In this document: piece after piece, positions 35,718 to 41,420 of the stretch
How the letters are laid out: each line of letters begins with the position of its first letter
Position numbering within the stretch: position 1 is the first letter of the stretch
Source of the DNA: Syntrophus sp. (in: bacteria)
Lineage (GTDB): Bacteria; Desulfobacterota; Syntrophorhabdia; Syntrophorhabdales; Syntrophorhabdaceae
NCBI GenBank assembly: GCA_013824645.1
Contig: PNOF01000001.1
Coordinates: 1-64,000 of the forward strand
Direction: 5' to 3'
DNA: 64,000 bases
Made by a program: the position numbers and the translations under genes
Notes under the pieces: generated by a model
Databases searched by the model: none
What the model was told of the DNA's origin: nothing
The model's input: only the letters and a program-made list of their open reading frames with translations

Positions 35718-36419
35718 TCAGAACGGCCAGAACCGATCCATCCACCTGGCAAGCCATCCAGGCTCCTGTTTTTCTCCAATAACCCCGATACCCGTATAGA
35801 TAACTTTTGCATCGGCGACCTGCGTGGAAAGAATAGTGTTGTCATAGGCAATATCTCTGGGCCTTATGATGCCCTGAAGGAGTATCTCTTTCCTCTCACT
35901 GTTGACATTGATCTCTCTTTTGCCTTCTATGGCAAGGTTACCGCTGGGCATAACATCAACAATCCGTGCAGTGATCGTAGCGCTCAGAGAACCGGTACGT
36001 GTCGTTTCTCCGTCCCCTGAGAAATCATTCTTTGTACTGGCGCTAATCATTTTGCTCAGGTCAATACTGGAGGGTATCTTATTGGTCTCCAATCCAAGGA
36101 GGTGGGGAATACCGGTATTAATATCAGAAGCCCTCTTGGTACCCGTAGTTGCCTTTTCGGAAGCCTGGGAAACTTCCACAATCTTCACGGTAATAATATC
36201 TCCGACAAAACGGGCCCGCTGGTCCCCGAAAAACGTATTCGTTGTGCTTACGCCTTTCCAGATGGAGCCCGGTTTCGGATCCACTACCGGTTTAGCGAGC
36301 CTATGGGTATTATCAATAACAAAGGGTTCGTCTTTTATGCGCGAGTGCTGAGGTATCTGGCAGGCGGAAAAGAAAACACATAAAGCAAAAAGCAGAAAGA
36401 CAATTCGTAACATCTTCAT
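35718..36419 (-). CDS. flgH: Flagellar L-ring lipoprotein FlgH
   Basis: About 233 residues. Lipoprotein signal MLRIVFLLFALCVFFSAC with the lipobox Cys, then FlgH motifs: GSIWKG, FGDQRARFVGDIITVKIVE, FSGDGETTRTGSL and LSTQVADAKVIYTG. It forms the outer-membrane ring. ATG 36419 has AGGAG at a spacing of 9; ATG 36428 sits too close to that site. It follows the flgA stop within 15 bp. Confidence 0.94.
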   Translation of the reverse strand: MKMLRIVFLLFALCVFFSACQIPQHSRIKDEPFVIDNTHRLAKPVVDPKPGSIWKGVSTTNTFFGDQRARFVGDIITVKIVEVSQASEKATTGTKRASDINTGIPHLLGLETNKIPSSIDLSKMISASTKNDFSGDGETTRTGSLSATITARIVDVMPSGNLAIEGKREINVNSERKEILLQGIIRPRDIAYDNTILSTQVADAKVIYTGIGVIGEKQEPGWLARWMDRFWPF

Positions 36420-36431
36420 AAGATCCATCTC

Positions 36432-37226
36432 CTAAAAATCTACCGTTACAGCATTGTTCGCAGTAACACGTCCTGTAATTTCCCTGCCGGAAGATATATT
36501 TTTTACCCTTACCATATCTCCCATCCTGCCTTTATCAACCATTTTTCCTTTCAACTGTATGAGAAGCCTTTTGTTCTCGGCAATAATGTTTACGACTTCC
36601 CCCCTCTGGACGACCACAGGCTCCTCCAGCATCTGATTTGTCATAATGGTATTGGTTGGGACATCCCTTTTCAGGACTTTTCCGATCACGTCTTCAATGG
36701 AAACCGGGTATTCAGCGCCCCTCCCATTCATGTATGTTTCTTTGACAAAAATATCTCTCTTGCCAAGGATAGTATCTTTTTTACCGGCCTCTTTGAGCAC
36801 AAAGAGTTTTCTCTTTGTAAATATCCTGAAGGGAACCTGAACATTTTTGCTCCTGCCGGCGCCGGTATCTAATTCAACCGTGCAGATACCATCGCCATTT
36901 ACATCAGGAATCTTTATGAAGGTTATATTGTTCACCTTAACCTTTTCTTTCAATTTATTTGGCATACTATTCAACCGCACCTGTACGTCATCGCCCGGAT
37001 TGTACACCTCTTTGACAAACTGGATAATCTTTGCTTCGGTGGCGGAATATTCGGCGGCGTGAGCAACGGAAGGTGAAAGGTGAAAGGTGAAAGGTGAAAG
37101 GTAAAGGATGCATACCAGCAGGGTACAAACTAAAGGGCGATATCCTATAGCCTTTTCAGATTCTCGTACCTTGTACCTTGTACCTTGTACCTTTAACCTT
37201 TTACCTTGTACCTTGCACCTTATCAC
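36432..37226 (-). CDS. flgA: P-ring assembly chaperone FlgA with repeats in its signal region
   Basis: 264 residues. The mature part matches FlgA/SAF: an IFTKRKLFVLKEAGKKD strand, DVPTNTIMTNQML, VVVQRGEVVNIIAENKRLL, and GRMGDMVRVKNISSGREITG. FlgA guides FlgI polymerisation in the periplasm. The start is GTG 37226, with GAGGAG 6 nt upstream and overlapping the flgG stop. No other in-frame start occurs before the signal peptide. Two heptanucleotide arrays lie in this coding segment: the first encodes the basic KVQG-rich N-region, the second encodes the LSPFTFHLSPSV part of the signal peptide. A change of one unit would disrupt the mature protein. Confidence 0.9.
   Translation of the reverse strand: MIRCKVQGKRLKVQGTRYKVRESEKAIGYRPLVCTLLVCILYLSPFTFHLSPSVAHAAEYSATEAKIIQFVKEVYNPGDDVQVRLNSMPNKLKEKVKVNNITFIKIPDVNGDGICTVELDTGAGRSKNVQVPFRIFTKRKLFVLKEAGKKDTILGKRDIFVKETYMNGRGAEYPVSIEDVIGKVLKRDVPTNTIMTNQMLEEPVVVQRGEVVNIIAENKRLLIQLKGKMVDKGRMGDMVRVKNISSGREITGRVTANNAVTVDF
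37070..37104. repeat. AAGGTGA heptamer array in flgA signal peptide
   Basis: Four perfect AAGGTGA units (37070-37097) and one with a single change. On the coding strand it reads as TCACCTT units and encodes the end of the hydrophobic core and the cleavage region of the FlgA signal peptide. Confidence 0.9.
37164..37219. repeat. TTGTACC heptamer array at the flgA start
   Basis: Eight 7-bp units, four of them exact TTGTACC (three consecutive at 37171-37191). It begins 7 bp after the GTG start of flgA, within the translated N-region. Confidence 0.88.
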
Positions 37227-37228
37227 CG

Positions 37229-38017
37229 CTATCTCCTCAAACTATTCGCCATCTGCAACATTTCATCTGCGGCCTGAATCGCCTTCGAATTTACTTCGTA
37301 AGCCCTCTGGCCGACAATGAGGTTGATCATTTCCTGCATAATATTGACATTCGACCCTTCCAGATATCCCTGGAGCATCGTACCGATACCGTTTTGTCCG
37401 GGATTGCCCGTCGTCGCTGTACCACTGGCGTCGGTCTGCAGGAAAAGGTTTTTTCCCATGGCCCTGAGTCCCGCCGAATTCGGAAAAATAGCCAGTTCGA
37501 GCCTGCCTATCTGCTGGGGTGTTGTCTGACCCTGGATCTGCGCCGATATGCTTCCATCTGATTCGATAGATACGTTCAGTGTCCTGGCAGGTATAGTAAG
37601 GCTTGGCTCGATAGGATAGCCGTCAGTGGTAACGATCCTTCCTTCGGCGTCGCTCTTTAATGCGCCCGCCCTCGTGTACGCTTTCTCACCGGAAGGCAGC
37701 GTGACCTGCAGGAAACCGTTTCCCTCAATGGCAATATCGAGTTCGTTTTCAGTCTTTTGATAATCGCCCTGCTGGAATATCTTCTGCACCGACGACAACA
37801 TGGCCCCGAGACCTATCTGTACACCGGTCGGCACTGTATTACCTCCGTCTGTTTTTGCGCCCTGAAGCCGGAGTGTCTGGTACATGAGGTCCTGAAAATC
37901 GGCCCGGCTCCTTTTATAACCATTGGTATTTACGTTCGCAATATTATTTGCAATAACGTCAAGATTTACCTGCTGCACATTCATACCGGAAGCAGATGAC
38001 CATAAAGCCCTTATCAT
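37229..38017 (-). CDS. flgG: Distal rod protein FlgG
   Basis: 262 residues. N-terminal rod motif MIRALWSSASGMNVQQVNLD and NIANVNTNGYKRSRADFQDLMYQ; central QKIFQQGDYQKTENELDIAIEGNGFLQV; C-terminal LEGSNVNIMQEMINLIVGQRAYE and the usual ADEMLQMANSLR end. It builds the distal rod inside the P- and L-rings. Starts 9 bp after flgF. Confidence 0.96.
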   Translation of the reverse strand: MIRALWSSASGMNVQQVNLDVIANNIANVNTNGYKRSRADFQDLMYQTLRLQGAKTDGGNTVPTGVQIGLGAMLSSVQKIFQQGDYQKTENELDIAIEGNGFLQVTLPSGEKAYTRAGALKSDAEGRIVTTDGYPIEPSLTIPARTLNVSIESDGSISAQIQGQTTPQQIGRLELAIFPNSAGLRAMGKNLFLQTDASGTATTGNPGQNGIGTMLQGYLEGSNVNIMQEMINLIVGQRAYEVNSKAIQAADEMLQMANSLRR

Positions 38018-38026
38018 ATATCCCTC

Positions 38027-38758
38027 CTAAAACTTTCCTAATTCTACCAGTTTGGCGTTCATATCACTGAACATCTGGTCAACCTTCGTGTAACACTCAA
38101 AAGCACGCATCGTATGAATCATCTCCACCATTTCCCGAAAAATATTTACGTTGGAACCTTCGTATGCACCCTGGCGAATGGCATATAGATCCGGAACAAT
38201 CTCGGGTTCAGCCTTGTTTTCATTGGCAAAAAGGCTCTTTCCCACCGGCTTCAACCCCCTCTTATCCTTGAAATCTACAATCTTTACCTTGTCCACAAGA
38301 TCTTTTCCAAGAAAGATGGAACCGTCAGTTTCTATGAGCACCTCTTTCCCGTCCGTTGTGTCAATGGTAATATCTCCGCCGCTTCCCTGTACAGGATCTC
38401 CGTTCATCGTCACAAGTCTGTTACTCTTATCGACGGTAAACTGACCGTTCCTCGTGTATAAATTCCCGTCTTTGCCCTGGATAACAAAGTACCCGTCGCC
38501 AACAATAGCCATATCGAAGGTGGCCCCGCTATCGACGATAGGTGCGTCAGAAAAGTCGATGAAGGTGTCATAAATACCGACATAGGCATTCTTCAGCTGC
38601 CCGCCGTCACCGGCTGCCTGCCCTGCAGTAGAAACCATACTGAATACCGGCTTCACGGCCTTGTACCCTGCAGTCAACGAATTGGCAATATTATTTGAGA
38701 TAATATCAAGTTTTTTCTCGTTTACGAATTTACCTGCTACGGTTACATAAAAGCTCAT
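38027..38758 (-). CDS. flgF: Proximal rod protein FlgF
   Basis: 243 residues, rod family: MSFYVTVAGKFVNEKKLDIISNN at the start, FDMAIVGDGYFVIQGKDGN in the centre, YEGSNVNIFREMVEMIHTMRAFE at the end. Slightly divergent from FlgG and placed just before it, which favours FlgF. No Shine-Dalgarno sequence precedes the ATG, and a sigma-54 box ends only 12 bp upstream, so the message may be nearly leaderless. Confidence 0.9.
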   Translation of the reverse strand: MSFYVTVAGKFVNEKKLDIISNNIANSLTAGYKAVKPVFSMVSTAGQAAGDGGQLKNAYVGIYDTFIDFSDAPIVDSGATFDMAIVGDGYFVIQGKDGNLYTRNGQFTVDKSNRLVTMNGDPVQGSGGDITIDTTDGKEVLIETDGSIFLGKDLVDKVKIVDFKDKRGLKPVGKSLFANENKAEPEIVPDLYAIRQGAYEGSNVNIFREMVEMIHTMRAFECYTKVDQMFSDMNAKLVELGKF

Positions 38759-38770
38759 GCATGGTAATGA

Positions 38771-38786
38771 TGCAATCGCCGTGCCA
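38771..38786 (-). promoter_or_regulatory. Sigma-54 promoter of flgF operon
   Basis: TGGCAC-GGCGA-TTGCA on the minus strand is a full consensus -24/-12 box with GG and GC 10 bp apart. The predicted start site (about 38760) lies 2 nt from the flgF ATG. It would drive flgF-G-A-H-I-J. Confidence 0.65.
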
Positions 38787-38794
38787 GTCAGTAA

Positions 38795-38921
38795 TAAATG
38801 GTAAATCGTGAATGGTCAAACCCGTGTCGACCAGATGATAAACCTGCTCCTTTACTATCACTGATAGCGATCAGCCTGTTTTACCGCTTACGATTTGCAA
38901 TTTACGATTTACGATTTACGA
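38795..38921. repeat. Inverted pair of TAAATCG-type heptamer arrays
   Basis: Three units TAAATGG-TAAATCG-TGAATGG read on the plus strand (38795-38815). Five units of the same family read on the minus strand (38887-38921, three of them exact TTTACGA on plus). The pair can fold back. A G9-A7 homopolymer pair follows at 38936-38951. Confidence 0.75.
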
Positions 38922-38971
38922 TTCGCGGGTTCTAAGGGGGGGGGAAAAAAATTCCTACATAGGCAAAATTT

Positions 38972-39202
38972 TCATATAGTAATATCAATGGTGCTGTCCT
39001 GCTCGTCGTGGGCCACAGGTTCTCTCTCGTAACCGACATGTCCCTGGCTGGGCGGAGGATGGTCCTGGTTGTAACCATCGGACCTTTTTTTATTTTCCTT
39101 TCTTTGTTTCCGTTTTAAACCGACAAACTCCTTTGAAACAGAGGATTGACTTACCGGAGCCTGAACGTTCCTGATCAAATTGACTTCGTGTGTTTCGCTC
39201 AT
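38972..39202 (-). CDS. Small hydrophilic unknown protein after CheW
   Basis: 76 residues, very polar (KRKQRKENKKRSDGYNQDHPPP). GAGAGG lies 6 nt before ATG 39202, and the gene starts 30 bp after the cheW stop, so it is probably co-transcribed from the sigma-28 promoter. No signal peptide, no membrane span, no family recognised. Likely disordered. Confidence 0.6.
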   Translation of the reverse strand: MSETHEVNLIRNVQAPVSQSSVSKEFVGLKRKQRKENKKRSDGYNQDHPPPSQGHVGYEREPVAHDEQDSTIDITI

Positions 39203-39232
39203 ATAGAACCTCTCAGGCCTTAATTATTGGCC

Positions 39233-39703
39233 TCAATTGTTGGCCTCGATGTTCTCGATATCTTTTCTCTCCGGTGATGAGAATATCTTTTTCAGTTCAA
39301 GTAATATCAGAAGTCTGTCATCAACTTTGCCGATTCCTTCAATATATTCGGATTCAATACCCGCTATCATTGTTGGCGGTGGTTCTATTGTATTCTCGGG
39401 TATCCTTAAAACTTCTGAAACAGAATCGACTATAAACCCGAGAACCAGCCCATCAAGTTCAACAACGATAATCCTCGTTGATTTATCATAATCCTGGTCT
39501 TTGAAACCAAGTCTCTTCCTTAAATCCACAATAGGAATAATTTTCCCTCTTAAATTTATTACACCTTCGATAAATGCCGGGGCATTGGGTATCTTGGTGA
39601 TGTTCATCATCTTATTTATTTCCTGCACTTTCAGAATATCAACTGCAAATTCCTCGCTCCCAAGTTTAAATGTCACCAACTGCAATATTTTCCCGTCGCC
39701 CAT
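39233..39703 (-). CDS. cheW: Chemotaxis coupling protein CheW
   Basis: 156 residues from ATG 39703, which has GGAGGAG 6 nt upstream. CheW fold throughout: LVTFKLGSEEFAVDILKVQE, INLRGKIIPIVDLRKRLG, LDGLVLGFIVDSVSEVLRIP. It links chemoreceptors to CheA. The frame extends to 39730, but that part lies upstream of the predicted sigma-28 start site, which supports 39703. No receptor gene is in the window; cheA is 1.7 kb beyond, in another operon. Confidence 0.94.
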   Translation of the reverse strand: MGDGKILQLVTFKLGSEEFAVDILKVQEINKMMNITKIPNAPAFIEGVINLRGKIIPIVDLRKRLGFKDQDYDKSTRIIVVELDGLVLGFIVDSVSEVLRIPENTIEPPPTMIAGIESEYIEGIGKVDDRLLILLELKKIFSSPERKDIENIEANN

Positions 39704-39726
39704 TTGACACTCCTCCTTCCAAGATA

Positions 39727-39753
39727 TCATCGGAATAAAACAAAAAAACTTAA
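39727..39753 (-). promoter_or_regulatory. Sigma-28 promoter of cheW
   Basis: TTAAGTTT (39746-39753), 11 bp, TCCGATGA (39727-39734) on the minus strand. The leader would be about 17 nt. Confidence 0.75.
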
Positions 39754-39776
39754 ATATATATTTTATATTATTCTCT

Positions 39777-39803
39777 TAATTTATTTTAAAGTCAAACCGA
39801 TAA
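39777..39803 (+). promoter_or_regulatory. Possible sigma-28 promoter of the EAL-HDOD gene
   Basis: TAATTTAT (39777-39784), 11 bp, ACCGATAA (39796-39803) on the plus strand. The -10 is close to consensus and the -35 weaker. Divergent from the cheW promoter. Confidence 0.45.
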
Positions 39804-39844
39804 ACTGTATAGAGTGAAAATAATGCTTCCGCCCGGAAAAGAGC

Positions 39845-41122
39845 ATGCTTGATAATGTCAGGTCTCCTTTGAAAAATAATCCTTTAAATAATTGTGGGGA
39901 AGACGATAATAAGATCTTTATCGGCAGGCAGCCAATCCTGAACAGGCAGCAGAAAACCTTCGGCTATGAGCTTTTATTCAGGAGCAGTACAGTTCAGTGC
40001 GCAAACGTAACGGATAATATGAAAGCAACGGCCAACGTCATGGTAAACACCCTCAATAATATCGGATTCTCAAAGCTGATCGGCGATAAAAAAGGGTTTA
40101 TCAATGTTGACGAACAGATACTCTCCAGCGGTATTACCGATCTTCTGCCCAGCGATACTACTGTTTTCGAGCTTTTGGAAACCGTCAAAATCGATGAAAC
40201 GGTCCTTGAGCTTTGCAGAAATGCAAAGAAAGCAGGGTATCAGATCGCCCTCGATGATTACATACATGGCGGCCCTTCTGAAATCCTTGATATCGCGAGT
40301 TATATTAAGATCGATGTAATGGCCACTCAAAGAGAAGCAATTACAGCAATATGCAAAGAATTGAAAAAATACCCCCTTGAGCTCGTCGCTGAAAAGGTGG
40401 AAACCAGAGAAGACTTTGAATTCTGCTATAATCTCGGCTTTCACTATTTTCAGGGATACTTTTTCGCAAAACCATCCATTATATCTGCAAAATCCATATC
40501 CCCCACACAGGTAGTGCTTCTGGAGCTTTCAAGACTGCTGGCAAAGGAAGAGGAATTCTTTGTTATAGAAAAAATATTCAGGCAAAATCCGAAACTCCAT
40601 ATAAAGCTTCTTCAGTTTATCAATTCGGCGGCTTTTTATACAGCGCAAAAGATAACATCTATAGGCCAGTGTATCGCGCTTCTTGGCTACCGTAATCTTC
40701 AGAAATGGGTAACCCTGCTTCTCTTCGCAGGAGAAGGGTACGACATGAAATCAACGCCTCTCTTCGAGAGAGCAGTGCTCAGGGGACGGATCATGGAACT
40801 TCTCGCGGCAAAGTTTACCCGCGATACATCTGCAACCGACACAGCATTCATTACCGGTGTTTTTTCTCTTATCGACACGCTTCTCCAGTCACCCCTTGAA
40901 GGTATTCTGAAAGAGATGAACCTCTCTGAAGAGATAAACAATGCCCTGCTGCATCGAGACGGCAGGCTGGGAACTCTCATTACGGTTATCGAAGACCTTG
41001 AACAGAAAAAATATGTCACGCTGGAAGAACGCCTCGGCAGTCTTAACATTAACATTGAAGAATTGTTTCGCATGGAAAGCGATGCCATTATAGAATACGA
41101 AACAATGAACAGCGCCGCATAA
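39845..41122 (+). CDS. EAL-HDOD signalling protein
   Basis: 425 residues. The N-terminal EAL-like domain (about 22-220) has IFIGRQPILNRQ, YELLFR, VFELLET, ALDDYI, IKIDVM, VAEKVET and FQGYFF. The C-terminal HDOD domain (about 225-410) has LLQFINSAAF and IGQCIALLGYRNLQKWVTLLL. Such proteins often bind rather than cleave c-di-GMP; the DDFG motif is altered here to DDYI, so activity is doubtful. It stands alone on the plus strand between cheW and cheA with a possible sigma-28 promoter, suggesting a role in motility control. Confidence 0.88.
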   Translation: MLDNVRSPLKNNPLNNCGEDDNKIFIGRQPILNRQQKTFGYELLFRSSTVQCANVTDNMKATANVMVNTLNNIGFSKLIGDKKGFINVDEQILSSGITDLLPSDTTVFELLETVKIDETVLELCRNAKKAGYQIALDDYIHGGPSEILDIASYIKIDVMATQREAITAICKELKKYPLELVAEKVETREDFEFCYNLGFHYFQGYFFAKPSIISAKSISPTQVVLLELSRLLAKEEEFFVIEKIFRQNPKLHIKLLQFINSAAFYTAQKITSIGQCIALLGYRNLQKWVTLLLFAGEGYDMKSTPLFERAVLRGRIMELLAAKFTRDTSATDTAFITGVFSLIDTLLQSPLEGILKEMNLSEEINNALLHRDGRLGTLITVIEDLEQKKYVTLEERLGSLNINIEELFRMESDAIIEYETMNSAA

Positions 41123-41291
41123 CCTCGTAAATCGTCTCTTAGTTCATCCCCATCCAGAAACTCAGGGTGAGAGGCTATCGGTTTCTGAATCGGAAGGGAG
41201 GGACTTTTCGTTCTGGCAAGGAAATGCACCACCCCGCAGCAAATTACGAGACAACGGCATAATACCACCTCGAAGCAAGCTTGAGGATATG

Positions 41292-41380
41292 AACCTGCGG
41301 GGCAATCAAGGGATTGCGCGGAGGCCCGTCGGGGCACCCGCTTGCGGGTCGTGTACGCCGCACAAGCAAAACCGCAGGTT
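41292..41380. repeat. GC-rich structured element between convergent genes
   Basis: Closed by 9-bp arms AACCTGCGG (41292-41300) and CCGCAGGTT (41372-41380). Inside are smaller hairpins: GCAAT/ATTGC, ACCCGCTTGCGGGT and a GTG...CAC stem. It is more GC-rich than its neighbours and lies in the approximately 300-bp gene-free gap 41123-41420. It does not match tRNA (no T-loop). It could be a dispersed repeat, a folded transcript end or a small RNA. Confidence 0.35.
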
Positions 41381-41420
41381 GACACCGCCAGGGCGGAAAA
41401 GGACCCTTTCCGGATGGAAA

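Noticed and set aside
34322-35851. flgI start at 35851
   Set aside because: It would overlap flgH by more than 130 bp; the ATG at 35707 has a ribosome site directly at the flgH stop.
35454-36020. 188-codon plus-strand frame with PLPSSLF repeats
   Set aside because: It is the antisense reading of the TTCCCTC array and of flgH/flgI; the apparent repeat protein comes only from the DNA repeat.
35519-38921. CRISPR array
   Set aside because: The repeats are 7-bp head-to-tail units without spacers.
41292-41380. tRNA gene
   Set aside because: Size and closing stem are suggestive, but there is no T-loop consensus, no plausible anticodon arm and no CCA-type end on either strand.
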